Shown: positions 17,604 to 28,479 of the stretch, piece by piece
Layout: each line of letters begins with the position of its first letter
Position numbering within the stretch: the first letter of the stretch is position 1
NCBI RefSeq assembly: GCF_004571065.1
Contig: NZ_SPQN01000012.1
Span: forward strand, 1 to 64,000
Reading direction: 5' to 3'
Source: Geodermatophilus sp. DF01-2
GTDB taxonomy: Bacteria > Actinomycetota > Actinomycetes > Mycobacteriales > Geodermatophilaceae
DNA length: 64,000 nt
Program-made: the position numbers and the translations under genes
The notes under the pieces: model-generated
Databases searched by the model: none
What the model was told of the DNA's origin: nothing
The model's input: only the letters and a program-made list of their open reading frames with translations

Positions 17604-19052
17604 ATGCGCCACGCGACCGTCCGCACCACACCGAGCCTCCGATGGGCCCGTACCCGGGTCTGGGCCTGCGGCGCGGTCGTCCTCCTCGCCGGCTGCACGG
17701 CGGCCGACGACCCCGTGGCCACACCGCCGGCCGCCGGCTGCCCCACCGTCGAGCGGGCCGAGCCCGACCCGGACCGGCCGGTCGTCGGCCTCGACTTCCG
17801 GCTCGGGGACGACCTCAGGACCGTGACCGGCACCGAATCCGTGGCCCTCACCCCGGACCTGCCGGTCGAGGAGCTGTGGTTCCGGCTGATCCCCAACGCA
17901 CCCCAGTCGGCCGGACACCGGCTCACCGTCGAGTCGGTGCGCGGGGACCTCGTGGCCGGCGGCGGCTACGTGGACGCCGGGGCCGCGCGCGGGACCCCGG
18001 GCGGCCTCTACCGCGTGAACCTCCGCGAGCCGGTGCCGGCGGGGCAGACCGTCTCGGTGGAGCTGGACTTCCGGTTGCGGCTCACGTCCGAACGCACGCC
18101 GGCCGGCTTCGACCGTCTGGGCGCCGACGACGGCGTGACCTGGTGGGCCAGCGGCTTCCCGCTGCTCACCTGGGAGCCGGGCTCCGGCTGGGCGCGGGAC
18201 CCGATGGTCGAGATCAGCGGGGAGACCACCGCCGCCCCCGCGGCCGACACCACCATCCGCGTCTCGGTGCCCGACGACCTCGTCGTCCTCATGTCGGGCG
18301 ACCAGGCGGAGCCGCGGGACGCCGCCGGCGGGCGCCGGGTCTGGGAGTCCCACGACCCCGTCGCCCGCGACGTGAGCGTCGCGGTGGGGCAGTTCGACAC
18401 CGCGACGGTCGACGTGCGCGGCACGCGGGTCACCGCCGGCGTGCTCCCGGAGGCCGACACCTCCGCCGACGAGCTCGCCGAGGCCACCGCCGAGGCGATC
18501 GGTGTCCTGGAGGGGCGCTTCGGCCCGTTCCCGTACCCGACCCTCACCGTGCCGCTCGTCTCGGACGGGGAGGACGGCGGCGGCGAGGAGTACTCCTCCT
18601 CGATCCTGCTCGGCGGCACCGACGCCGGCCTGGTGGTCCACGAGGTCGCGCACATGTGGTTCTACGGAATGGTGGGCAACTCGCAGTTCCGCGACCCCTG
18701 GCTGGACGAGGCCTTCGCCAGCTTCGCCGAGACGGTCGCCGACCCGCACACGCACGAGGAGGACCTCGACCTCCGGGGCGCCGTCGGCGGCTCGATGGCC
18801 GACTTCGACGACCAGGACCAGTACGAGGCGCTGGTCTACGGCAAGGGCGCCGCGGCGCTGGAGGCCGCGCGCGAGGCGGCGGGGGAGGAGGCGTTCGACC
18901 AGGCGGTGCGCTGCTACGTGGAGACCCAGGCCTGGACCATCGCCCGGCCCGAGGACCTGGCCCGCGCGCTCTCCGGGCTCGAGCCGGCGCTCGACGTCCT
19001 GGTCGAGGCCGGCGCGCTGGACCGGCGGGACGTCGAGGCCGCCGACGACTGA
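17604..19052 (+). CDS. M1-family zinc metallopeptidase lipoprotein
   Basis: 482 residues. A lipobox LLAGC with Cys31 follows a short Arg-rich, hydrophobic leader, so the protein should be anchored outside the membrane. The N-terminal beta domain (about 50-270) precedes a thermolysin-like domain with HEVAH at 346-350 and the third zinc ligand Glu369 exactly 18 residues on (WLDEAF). The exopeptidase GxMEN motif is not clearly present; GGEEYSS takes its place, so strict aminopeptidase activity is uncertain. It is shorter than canonical 850-residue M1 enzymes, as expected for the short actinobacterial lipoprotein group. A palindromic repeat follows the stop. Confidence 0.88.
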   Translation: MRHATVRTTPSLRWARTRVWACGAVVLLAGCTAADDPVATPPAAGCPTVERAEPDPDRPVVGLDFRLGDDLRTVTGTESVALTPDLPVEELWFRLIPNAPQSAGHRLTVESVRGDLVAGGGYVDAGAARGTPGGLYRVNLREPVPAGQTVSVELDFRLRLTSERTPAGFDRLGADDGVTWWASGFPLLTWEPGSGWARDPMVEISGETTAAPAADTTIRVSVPDDLVVLMSGDQAEPRDAAGGRRVWESHDPVARDVSVAVGQFDTATVDVRGTRVTAGVLPEADTSADELAEATAEAIGVLEGRFGPFPYPTLTVPLVSDGEDGGGEEYSSSILLGGTDAGLVVHEVAHMWFYGMVGNSQFRDPWLDEAFASFAETVADPHTHEEDLDLRGAVGGSMADFDDQDQYEALVYGKGAAALEAAREAAGEEAFDQAVRCYVETQAWTIARPEDLARALSGLEPALDVLVEAGALDRRDVEAADD

Positions 19053-19091
19053 GTGGGAGGAGTGGGGACCGGAGGCCTCCCCGACGAGCAG

Positions 19092-19147
19092 AAGGACCCC
19101 GTCCTCCCCACCCCTCGCACGCTCGGGGCGGGACCCGGGACGGGGCC
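19092..19147 (+). repeat. AAGGACC palindromic repeat, copy A (type I)
   Basis: It begins AAGGACCCCGTCCTCC and ends GGGACGGGGCC, with imperfect outer arms (GACCCCGTCC against GGACGGGGCC) and a GC-rich centre. It starts 40 bp after the stop of the metallopeptidase gene. Related copies lie at 49926, 56223, 58143 and 63357. Confidence 0.85.
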
Positions 19148-19254
19148 GCGGCGATCCTCTGGACGGGGCCGGCCCGGGACGGGGCCGAGGCTCAGCGCTC
19201 GTCGGGGACGGCTCCTGGCCGCGGTGTCGGCCGGTAGGCCGACGACGTCACCAC

Positions 19255-20078
19255 TCAGCTCTTCGGCCGGGCGCCCGCCCGCAGGGCACCGAGCAGGTCG
19301 TGGTTGAGCCGGGAGATGTTCTCCATCGAGATGCCCTTCGGGCAGGCCGCCGAGCACTCACCGATGTTGGTGCAGCCGCCGAAGCCCTCGCGGTCCTGCT
19401 GGGCGACCATGTTCACCACCCGGTCGTTGCGCTCGGGCTGGCCCTGCGGCATCAGCCCGAGATGGCTGACCTTCGCCGCGGTGAACAGCATCGAGGAGGC
19501 GTTCGGGCACGCCGCCACACAGGCGCCGCAGCCGATGCAGGTCGCCGCGTCGAAGGCCGCATCGGCGTCCTTCTTGGGAACCAGGACCGAGTGGGCCTCC
19601 GGGGCGGTGCCGGTCGGGGCGCTGATGTAGCCGCCGGCCTGGATGATCCGGTCCAGCGCCCGCCGGTCGACCGCGAGATCCTTGATCACCGGGAAGGCGC
19701 TGGCCCGCCACGGCTCGACGTCGATCGTGTCGCCGTCGGAGAACTTGCGCATGTGCAGCTGGCACGTCGTCGTCTGCTCCGGGCCGTGCGCCTGCCCGTT
19801 GATCATGACGCCGCACATGCCGCAGATCCCCTCGCGGCAGTCGTGGTCGAAGGCCACCGGGTCGTCGCCGGCCTGGATCAGCTGCTCGTTGAGCACGTCC
19901 AGCATCTCCAGGAACGACATGTCCGGCGAGATGTCGGTGACCGTGTAGGAGACCATCCGGCCCTTGTCGGCGGGGCCCTTCTGTCGCCAGACCCGCAGGG
20001 TCAGGGTCATGTCGTGCTTGGCCATGGCCGGGTCGGCCGCCGTACCGGATGCGAAGGTCGCGCCCTCACGTGTCGCTG

Positions 20079-20082
<4 letters not shown>
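19255..20082 (-). CDS. sdhB: Succinate dehydrogenase iron-sulfur subunit
   Basis: 275 residues from GTG 20082, which overlaps the sdhA stop by 4 nt (GTGA); ATG 20025, 19 codons later, is an alternative. Electron-transfer subunit of complex II. The [2Fe-2S] ligands are in [10 protein letters not shown] with a downstream Cys (TTTCQLH); the C-terminal ferredoxin part has [12 protein letters not shown] and [12 protein letters not shown] for the [4Fe-4S] and [3Fe-4S] clusters. Length and cluster spacing fit the group that pairs with a single five-helix cytochrome b. Last gene of sdhCAB. Confidence 0.96.
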
Positions 20083-22025
<1,943 letters not shown>

Positions 22026-22038
22026 CGCGGGGAGCTCC

Positions 22039-22743
22039 TTAGTCGACGAGCCCGAAGAGGACGGAGAAGGGGACGATCAGGAACCCGCCGATCAGCACCA
22101 CGGAGAACACGAGGGCGAAGAGGTTGACGGTCTTCTCCCGGCGCTTGTTGCTCTGCCCGAGGGTCTGCGTGGCGCTCCAGATGCCGTGCCGCAGGTGCAT
22201 GCCCAGCAGGATCAGGGCGATCACGTAGACCGCGGTGACGAACGGGTTGGAGAAGCCGGCCACCGCGCGGTCGTAGGGGCTGGCGTCGGTGCCCGCGGGG
22301 TTCACGGCGCCGACCGTGAGGTCGAGGATGTGGTAGACGATGAACAGGCCGACGATGACGCCGCCCCACCGCATGGTGCGCGAGGCGTAGCTCTGGGCCA
22401 CGGGTTTCTTGGTGACGTACCGCTGCGGCCGGGCCTGCTTGGCCTGCCGCCACAGCGACACGGCCGCCCAGAAGTGCGCGACCACCGCGACCAGCAGCAC
22501 GATCCGGATGATCGTCAGCGTGGTCTGCGCCGGGACGGCGGGCTCCCCGATGGTGCGGATCCACTCCGAGTAGCCGTTGAACGACTCCCGGCCGGCGAAG
22601 ATCTTCAGGTTCCCGATCATGTGGGCGATCAGGTACAGCAGCATGACGATGCCGCTGACCGCCATCACGACCTTCTTGAAGACCGAGCTCGTCTTGGCGG
22701 CCCTGGGCGCTCTGCGCTGGCCGGGTTCTGTCGCCGTCACCAC
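22039..22743 (-). CDS. sdhC: Succinate dehydrogenase cytochrome b subunit
   Basis: 234 residues with five transmembrane helices and several conserved His (for example [29 protein letters not shown]) able to hold two hemes, as in type-B complex II. This single large anchor replaces separate SdhC and SdhD. The start is one of two tandem GTG codons at 22738-22743. First gene of the operon; the upstream DNA (22744-22920) is unusually AT-rich for this window and should contain the promoter. Confidence 0.93.
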   Translation of the reverse strand: MVTATEPGQRRAPRAAKTSSVFKKVVMAVSGIVMLLYLIAHMIGNLKIFAGRESFNGYSEWIRTIGEPAVPAQTTLTIIRIVLLVAVVAHFWAAVSLWRQAKQARPQRYVTKKPVAQSYASRTMRWGGVIVGLFIVYHILDLTVGAVNPAGTDASPYDRAVAGFSNPFVTAVYVIALILLGMHLRHGIWSATQTLGQSNKRREKTVNLFALVFSVVLIGGFLIVPFSVLFGLVD

Positions 22744-22806
22744 AACACCAAAGCTAGGTCTCTACCAGGTTCCCGGCCAAATCAACACATGGTGACTCAG
22801 CTCTCG

Positions 22807-22820
22807 TAAGGGTGCCCTAA
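22807..22820. promoter_or_regulatory. Near-palindrome TAAGGGTGCCCTAA between sdhC and a molybdoenzyme gene
   Basis: A 14-bp near-symmetric site, 64 bp upstream of sdhC and 101 bp upstream of the sulfite-oxidase-like gene. It shares the TTAGG half-site style of DtxR/IdeR iron boxes, but matches the 19-bp consensus only partly. Candidate operator only. Confidence 0.25.
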
Positions 22821-22920
22821 CCGTTTGGAGCCGCTACAGTGCGCCGGCTCGACCGCGGTGGTGCGCCGCCGGACGTCTCCCGCGGGGTTGGCGAACGCCC
22901 CGGCGGGGGAGGAGCAGGGC

Positions 22921-23529
22921 ATGCCTGGACCCACGCGAGGCTTCCTCGGCCGCCGCCGCGAGCGCGACCCCCGGCTGCCGCCCGGGCAGTACGACGTCGG
23001 CCGCGACTGGCCGGTGCTGACCGCCGAGCCCACCCCGCGGATCGCCCCCGAGACCTGGAGCATCACCGTCGACGGCCGGGTGGAGAACCCGACGACGTGG
23101 ACCTGGGACGAGGCGCACCTCCTGCCGCGCTCGGAGTACCGCGGCGACATCCACTGCGTCACCACGTGGTCGAAGTTCGACACCTGGTTCGCCGGCGTCA
23201 GCGTCGACACGCTGCTCGAGGCAACCCGCCCTACCGCGGACGCGCACTTCGTCGTCGCGACGTCGAAGACCGGCTACACCACCAACCTGCCGCTCGCGGA
23301 CGTCACCGGCGGGAAGGCGTGGGTCGTCTGGGAGTACGACGGCGGGCCGCTGCCGGTCGAGCACGGCGGCCCGGTGCGACTGCTCGTACCGCACCTCTAC
23401 TTCTGGAAGAGCGCCAAGTGGGTCACCCGGCTGACCCTCCTGCAGCGCGACCAGCCCGGTTTCTGGGAGCAGAACGGCTACCACGACCGCGGCGACCCCT
23501 GGCGCGAGCAGCGCTACCAGGGTGACTGA
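22921..23529 (+). CDS. Sulfite-oxidase-like molybdopterin oxidoreductase
   Basis: 202 residues consisting of the molybdopterin-binding domain alone. Cys79 in GDIHCVTTWSKFDTWFAG is the molybdenum ligand, and LLVPHLYFWKSAKWV is the conserved C-terminal core. It lacks the dimerisation domain of eukaryotic sulfite oxidase and any signal peptide, so it is a cytoplasmic stand-alone enzyme of the YedY/sulfite-oxidase fold. The ATG is preceded by GGAGGAG. The flavin reductase gene overlaps its end by 8 nt and probably supplies electrons. The substrate is unknown. Confidence 0.9.
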   Translation: MPGPTRGFLGRRRERDPRLPPGQYDVGRDWPVLTAEPTPRIAPETWSITVDGRVENPTTWTWDEAHLLPRSEYRGDIHCVTTWSKFDTWFAGVSVDTLLEATRPTADAHFVVATSKTGYTTNLPLADVTGGKAWVVWEYDGGPLPVEHGGPVRLLVPHLYFWKSAKWVTRLTLLQRDQPGFWEQNGYHDRGDPWREQRYQGD

Positions 23530-24232
23530 ACCCGGCCGGCGCGCCCCGAGCGGCGGGTGGCGGACGGCGACCGTCGCCGGCGTCCGGCGGCCCGTCCCGC
23601 GGGGGGTGGAGCTGCGGCTCGACGTCGCCGACCGGGTCGAGCACCTGGCCGGCCAGCACTACGTCGTCCGGCTCACCGCCGAGGACAGCTACACCGCCCA
23701 GCGGTCGTACTCGGTGGCCTCCGCGCCGGGCGACCCGCTGGTCGAGCTCTTCGTCGAACGCCTCGACGAGGGTGAGGTGTCCACCTACCTCGCCGACGTC
23801 GTCGAGCCCGGCGACGAGCTCGACGTGCGCGGCCCGATCGGCGGCTGGTTCGCGTGGGACGGCGCACGCCCGGCGCTGCTGGTCGGCGGCGGTACCGGCA
23901 TCGTCCCGCTGGTGGCCATGGTGCGTACCGCACGCGAGCTCGGCCGCACCGACCTGCTACGGATCGCGGTCTCGACGCGCACCCTGGCCGAGCTGCCCTA
24001 CGCCGGCGAACTGCTCGCGGCCGGCGCGCTGGTGGCGACCACCCGCGAAGCACATGGTCTCCGGACCGCCGGGCGGCTGACCGCCGCGGACCTCGTACCG
24101 CTGTGCGAACGGGGCCAGACCGCCTACGTCTGCGGATCGGCCGGCTTCGCCGAAGCGGCCAGCCAGCTGCTCGTCGGCATGGGGATCCCGGCCGCCGACG
24201 TCCGGGTCGAACGGTTCGGTCCGAGCGGCTGA
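23522..24232 (+). CDS. FAD/NAD-binding ferredoxin-reductase-type protein
   Basis: 236 residues from a GTG start. The FAD-binding barrel (about 10-105) has the RSYS signature (AQRSYSVAS); the NAD-binding half has GGGTGIVPL and the terminal YVCGSAGFAEAA. There is no [2Fe-2S] domain. It overlaps the molybdoenzyme gene by 8 nt. Inference: it reduces that enzyme from NAD(P)H, so the pair would be a small NAD(P)H-dependent molybdenum reductase. Confidence 0.9.
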   Translation: MTEPGRRAPSGGWRTATVAGVRRPVPRGVELRLDVADRVEHLAGQHYVVRLTAEDSYTAQRSYSVASAPGDPLVELFVERLDEGEVSTYLADVVEPGDELDVRGPIGGWFAWDGARPALLVGGGTGIVPLVAMVRTARELGRTDLLRIAVSTRTLAELPYAGELLAAGALVATTREAHGLRTAGRLTAADLVPLCERGQTAYVCGSAGFAEAASQLLVGMGIPAADVRVERFGPSG

Positions 24233-24293
24233 GCGGGGCGGCCGGGTCCCGCCCGCGTCCAGGGGCCGGCGGCCGCATCCGGAGAATCAAGCC

Positions 24294-24809
24294 GTGCACA
24301 CCGAGGTCTGCCCGGTCGGGGCCGTCGACGACGAGCTCCGGTCGCAGCTGCTCACCTGCTGGGCGGACGTGACCAACGCCGGGGGATCGGTCGGCTTCGT
24401 CCCCCCGGTGACGGAGGCGGATCTCGCGCCCTACCTCGACGCGGTCGTCGAGCGGGTGCACCAGGGCCGCGAGGTCATCGCGCTCCTGCGGGTGGACGGC
24501 GAGGTAGCCGGGTTCGCCGTGCTGTCGCTGTCGGTCAGCCCGCTGCGGCGGCACTGGGCCACCGTGCTGCGCGTGCAGGTGCGCCCGGAGCGGCAGGGAG
24601 CGGGGCTCGGGCGGGCGCTCATGACCGGCGTGCACGCGATCGCCCGCGAGCGCGGGCTGGAGTTCCTGCACCTGACCGTGCGCGGCGGCACCGGCCTCGA
24701 GGCGTTCTACCAGGGGCTCGGCTACCGGGAGTTCGGCCGGATGCCCGGCGCGATCCGGGTGGCCCCGGGCGACGACCGCGAGGAGCTGCACCTGACGTGC
24801 CGGCTGTAG
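24294..24809 (+). CDS. GNAT family N-acetyltransferase
   Basis: 171 residues. The acetyl-CoA binding motif is VRPERQGAGLGRALM, and GGTGLEAFYQGLGYREFG is the typical final strand-loop-helix. GTG 24294 has GGAG about 9 nt upstream. The stop abuts the stop of the convergent CrtA-like gene with no gap. The acceptor substrate cannot be predicted. Confidence 0.88.
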   Translation: MHTEVCPVGAVDDELRSQLLTCWADVTNAGGSVGFVPPVTEADLAPYLDAVVERVHQGREVIALLRVDGEVAGFAVLSLSVSPLRRHWATVLRVQVRPERQGAGLGRALMTGVHAIARERGLEFLHLTVRGGTGLEAFYQGLGYREFGRMPGAIRVAPGDDREELHLTCRL

Positions 24810-25508
24810 TCACCCGAGCGGGTCGCGCCCGGCCACCGTGCCCTCGGCCGAGAGCAGGGCGAGGCGGGCGAAGAGCTCCTCGGCGTACCAGCCTTCCTGG
24901 GCGGTGCGGGTGACGACGGCGGCGTGCGGTGCCCGGTCGTAGGCGAAGCAGTTCAGCGCCGCGGCGGAATCCCAGACGCTGAAGGTGCCCTGCAACCCGA
25001 GCGGCGCCTCTCCGACGCCGAGCGCGAGGCGCAGGCCGGAGCTCTCGTGCAGGTCGGCCGAGACCGGCGGGACGGCGCGCCAGAAGGTCAGCGCCTTGCG
25101 CGGGGTCAGCCGGGCGCGGGTGACCGCGGCGACCGGGCCGTCCCACCGCTGCGGCCAGGGCCGCCCGAACGGCTCCTGCCGCGACCACCGGCCACGGGCG
25201 GCGAGCGGACGCATCCGGGCGGCCCACTGCTCGTCGGCGATCCGCTGCCACCGGCGGACGACGTCGCCGGTCTCGAACGCGGCGGCCGCGCGCTCGTCGT
25301 CCCACACCGCGAGGAGCGCCCACCGGCGCGGGTCGGCGTCCCGGACGGTGAAGGTGCGCCCGCTGCCGGTGCCCAGCAGCTTGGCGAACCGCAGCCCGGG
25401 GGTGCGGCGCAGCGGACGCCGGTCGGTGGCCATCCGCAGCAGCGCGGCGGGCACCGACCGGCCGGGCACGCCCCACACGTGCAGGGTCGCCAGCCGTCGT
25501 GTGGTCAC
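24810..25508 (-). CDS. CrtA-like (spheroidene monooxygenase family) protein
   Basis: 232 residues. LATLHVWGVP at the start, a WALLAVWDDERAAAAF repeat in the middle and the FSVWDSAAALNCFAYD ... HAAVVTRTAQEGWYAEELFAR segment near the end follow the layout of the CrtA family, a ferredoxin-like duplicated fold. Biochemically known members hydroxylate or ketolate carotenoids. GTG 25508 is 8 nt after GGAGG. It stands alone; the nearest carotenoid gene is the CrtI-like enzyme 35 kb away. It may act on carotenoids or on another apolar substrate. Confidence 0.75.
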   Translation of the reverse strand: MTTRRLATLHVWGVPGRSVPAALLRMATDRRPLRRTPGLRFAKLLGTGSGRTFTVRDADPRRWALLAVWDDERAAAAFETGDVVRRWQRIADEQWAARMRPLAARGRWSRQEPFGRPWPQRWDGPVAAVTRARLTPRKALTFWRAVPPVSADLHESSGLRLALGVGEAPLGLQGTFSVWDSAAALNCFAYDRAPHAAVVTRTAQEGWYAEELFARLALLSAEGTVAGRDPLG

Positions 25509-25633
25509 GGGCCGATCCTCCCCGCCCGCGGCCGGACGTGTGCGGCCCCGGGCGTACCGGGGTAGCCCCCGCCCGGCCGTGCCGGCAGCCGGAGGACCCG
25601 GGCCAGGGACGGGCAGCCGAGAGGAGACCTGCC

Positions 25634-26446
25634 GTGACGCAGTCTGCGCGCGAGGAGCTGGGTGACAGCGACGCACCGATCGAGGACCAGGTCGTCGAGG
25701 CATTCGACCGGATCGTCAGCGAGGGTGCGCAGCGGCTGCACCGGTCGTGGCCGGAGATGTTCGCCACCGGCCTCTCCGGCGGGTTCGAGATCGCTACCGG
25801 CCTGCTGGCGCTGCTCGCCGTCTACGCGGCGACCGGCAGCGACCTCCTCGCCGGGCTCGCCTTCAGCGTGGGGTTCGTCGCGCTCGTGCTGGCGCGCAGC
25901 GAACTGTTCACGGAGGGGTTCCTCGTGCCGGTCACCGCGGTGGCCGCCGGTCGGGCGAACCTCGGGCAACTGGGCAAGCTGTGGTTGGGCACCCTCGTCG
26001 CCAACCTCATCGGCGGCTGGCTGGTGACCTGGCTGGTGGTGCGCGCCTTTCCGGACCTGCGCAGCACCGCGACCGAGCTGGCGGTGCACTTCATCGACGC
26101 GCCGCTGGACCTGACCTCGATCTCCCTGGCGGTGCTCGCGGGGATGACCATCACCCTGATGACCCGCATGCAGCACGGCACCACCTCGGACGGCGTCAAG
26201 GTCGCCGCCGCCGTCGTCGGCGGCTTCCTCATCACCGGGCTGCAGATGTTCCACTCGGTCGTCGAGTCCCTGCTCGCCTTCGCCGCCCTGCACGCCGGAG
26301 CACCGTTCGGCTACGCCGACTGGCTGGCGTGGTTCTGGTACGTGGCGCTGTTCAACCTCCTCGGCGGCCTGGTGGCGGTCACCCTGACCCGGCTGGTGCG
26401 CAGCAAGGAGCTGATCCAGCGCGAGCGGGCCGACGCCGCGTCCTGA
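25634..26446 (+). CDS. Formate/nitrite transporter family channel (YfdC-like)
   Basis: 270 residues with six predicted transmembrane helices. The FNT hallmarks are present: GLSGGFEIATGLL in helix 1, SELFTEGFLVPV after helix 2, and a C-terminal WFWYVALFNLLGGLVAV. A longer acidic N-terminus and AFDRIVSEGAQRLHRSW favour the YfdC subgroup rather than FocA or NirC, so the transported anion is uncertain. GTG 25634 follows GAGGAG. Confidence 0.88.
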   Translation: MTQSAREELGDSDAPIEDQVVEAFDRIVSEGAQRLHRSWPEMFATGLSGGFEIATGLLALLAVYAATGSDLLAGLAFSVGFVALVLARSELFTEGFLVPVTAVAAGRANLGQLGKLWLGTLVANLIGGWLVTWLVVRAFPDLRSTATELAVHFIDAPLDLTSISLAVLAGMTITLMTRMQHGTTSDGVKVAAAVVGGFLITGLQMFHSVVESLLAFAALHAGAPFGYADWLAWFWYVALFNLLGGLVAVTLTRLVRSKELIQRERADAAS

Positions 26447-26484
26447 GGACACCGTCCCGCCGAGCCTCCCGCGCGCACCGCACG

Positions 26485-26665
26485 GTGCTCGTCGTGCTGC
26501 CGGCCGTGATCGAGTTCGACGCAGGCGCTGCCCGTGCTGCGGGTGGGGGAGGACTCCTTCCTCGCCGTCCCGACCGGCTGGGCGGTCGGGCTGGTCGTGT
26601 GCAGCGCCTGGGCGCTCGGCGCGTGCTCGATGGGGGCGGTGCTGCTCGAGAGCCGCGACGTCTAG
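26485..26665 (+). pseudogene. Remnant of an ABC-2-type permease C-terminus
   Basis: After a frame change near 26520, an open stretch reads LAVPTGWAVGLVVCSAWALG ending in ESRDV and a stop. This is the last helix and terminal RDV motif common at the ends of actinobacterial ABC-2 permeases. An in-frame TGA precedes it, and no permease body or ATPase is left. It runs into the stop of the DUF1990 gene on the other strand. Confidence 0.5.
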
Positions 26666-27207
26666 CCCCGAGCGGCCCGGCGGATCGCGGTCAGGTAGCG
26701 CGCGGTGGCCAGCCGCTGGACCAGCGTGCTCACCGGCCCGCCGAGGCGGGCCAGCGGCGAGGCCAGCCGGGCGAACACCCGCAGCGTGAAGACGACGTCG
26801 TCGCCCGGGGTCAACCGGACGACGAACGCCTCCTCGCCGCTCTCCGGATGCCCGGGCAGCGTGCCGTAGGCGAAACCGCGCTCGTCGCCGGTCGTCTGGG
26901 CCCACACCACCCGGCAGGGGATGTCGTACCCCGGCCGCGTCAGCCCGGCGGTGAGGACGACGACGGTGCCCGGCTCGCTCGCCGGCCCGGTGGCCCGCAC
27001 CCGCAGCCCGACGCCGCGCTGCGCCCGCCAGTCGAACACCGCGGTCACGGCCCGCTCGAACGCCTCCCGGCCGGAGCCGACCACCGCCGACCGCTCCAGG
27101 TGGTCGTAGCCGGTCGGGAGCGTGGCGTCCCGCGTCGCGCCCACCTCGGGGTAGGTGAACGGGACGCCGGTGAGGTCGGCGGGGTCGAGGACGCGCAGGA
27201 TGCCCAC
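26662..27207 (-). CDS. DUF1990 family protein
   Basis: 181 residues from GTG. The pattern FTYPEVGATR, LPTGYDHLERS, the central RVVWAQTTGDERGFAYGTLPGHPESGEEAFVV and a terminal hydrophobic-basic helix match the DUF1990 family of actinobacteria and plants, an SRPBCC-like fold with no established biochemical role. It is intact although decayed genes flank it on both sides. There is no operon partner. Confidence 0.85.
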   Translation of the reverse strand: MGILRVLDPADLTGVPFTYPEVGATRDATLPTGYDHLERSAVVGSGREAFERAVTAVFDWRAQRGVGLRVRATGPASEPGTVVVLTAGLTRPGYDIPCRVVWAQTTGDERGFAYGTLPGHPESGEEAFVVRLTPGDDVVFTLRVFARLASPLARLGGPVSTLVQRLATARYLTAIRRAARG

Positions 27208-27252
27208 GCCGGCAGTCTGCCCGGCGCGCCCGCCGGTGGGGTCCCGGCCACT

Positions 27253-27507
27253 GTGCTGCCCGCCGTCACCGCCATCCGCTACGTCACCCCGCTGCGCGAG
27301 GGTGGCTCGCTGCCCGGACTCATGGAGGCCGACGACCTGGGCACCTACGTGGTCGAGTGGCGGGCCGCCGGGCAGGGCGGGGAGGTGCTCGTCGCCGAGA
27401 CGCCGAGGCCGACCGGCTGCTGCGGCTGCTCGTGCTGCCGCTGTCAGACCGGTGACCGGCGGGTCGAGGGGCTGTCCGCGGGCATGACGGCTCGGGTCTG
27501 CCCGTAG
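27253..27507 (+). pseudogene. N-terminal remnant of a HipA-like kinase gene
   Basis: From GTG 27253 the frame reads TAIRYVTPLREGGSLPGLME, followed by DDLGTYVVEWRAAGQGGEV. This is the conserved start of actinobacterial HipA-like kinases (usually about 260 residues). After LVAE the frame loses similarity and becomes Cys-rich nonsense until the stop, while another frame reads EADRLLRLLVLPLS. The kinase core is absent. Confidence 0.6.
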
Positions 27508-27618
27508 CCCATTCGAGTGAACGCACGGTGACCGAAAAGCGCCTGGAAGTTCCGGACGGCGTCACCTCGGCGTCGATCGGCCTCCCTAGCGTCCCTGGCG
27601 ACCCACTGGCTACATTGA

Positions 27619-28128
27619 GGAGCTTCGATCGACCGCTATGGCGTGGGTGGCGACCGGTTCAACTGGGCCACCCACGACCCGCGGTTCGTCGTCACTCCCA
27701 CCGATTCGCACGAGCCCAACCGGTTCGGTTGGGTGGTCGAGATCGACCCGTTCGACCCTCACTCCACGCCGGTCAAGCGGACCGCCCTCGGACGGCTGAA
27801 GCACGAGGGTGCCTTCGTGCACACGGCCGAGAACGGCCGCGTCGTGGTCTACATGGGCGACGACCAGGTCGACGAGTACGTCTACAAGTTCGTCAGCGCC
27901 GAGACGTGGGAGTCCTGCCGGAAGAGCGGCAAGAGCCCGCTGGACGAGGGGACCCTCTACGTCGCCCGGTTCAACGACGACGGCACCGGCGACTGGCTAC
28001 CGCTGGTGCACGGGACCGGTCCGCTGACGGACGGCGGCAGCACCTGGCCGCAGAACGACGAGTTCGACACCCCGCGGTCGGCCACCGTGGTCATCACCAA
28101 GGACGACGGCGGGATCATCGGCACCTGA
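27619..28128 (+). pseudogene. Internally deleted PhoX-type alkaline phosphatase remnant
   Basis: 170 codons open directly after a [47 protein letters not shown] and VVYMGDDQ are hallmark PhoX (DUF839) segments, and [13 protein letters not shown] is the usual C-terminal end of the family. In intact proteins of about 650-700 residues these regions are far apart; here the middle (after HGTGPLT) jumps straight to the C-terminus, and the whole N-terminal half including the Tat signal is missing. GTG 27640 could start a short product, but it would lack most metal ligands. Confidence 0.75.
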
Positions 28129-28159
28129 CCGGCCGCCCCTCTCCGTCGCGGGGCGCGCA

Positions 28160-28462
28160 TCAGGAGGGGAACAGCTCGTCAACCCGTTGGGCCAGCCCCA
28201 GGTCCAGCTCGGTCACCCCGCCGGCGGAGTGCGTGACCAGTGTCAGGTGCAGGGTGCGCCAGCGCAGGTCGACGTCGGGGTGGTGGTCCATCTGCTCGGC
28301 GGCGAAGCCGATCCGCACGAGGGCGGCCACGGCCTCCGGGAAGCCGGGCAGCGCGACGCTGCGGCGGATGCCGTCACCGTCGCCGGACCACAGCGGCAGC
28401 CCGGAGAGGGCGGCGGAGAGCTCGTCGGGGGAGAGGCGCGGCGGTCGGGGCACGGCGGTCAT
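28160..28462 (-). CDS. 4a-hydroxytetrahydrobiopterin dehydratase (PCD/DCoH-like)
   Basis: 100 residues, normal for the family. The active-site signature EQMDHHPDVDLRWRTLHLTLVTH contains the paired His and the downstream His that bind the pterin. The N-terminal LSPDELSAALSGLPLW is also typical. It recycles pterin carbinolamine; no pterin-dependent hydroxylase is nearby, so its role here may be in pterin or molybdopterin housekeeping. ATG 28462. Confidence 0.9.
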   Translation of the reverse strand: MTAVPRPPRLSPDELSAALSGLPLWSGDGDGIRRSVALPGFPEAVAALVRIGFAAEQMDHHPDVDLRWRTLHLTLVTHSAGGVTELDLGLAQRVDELFPS

Positions 28463-28479
28463 CCTGCCGCCCGGGGCAC

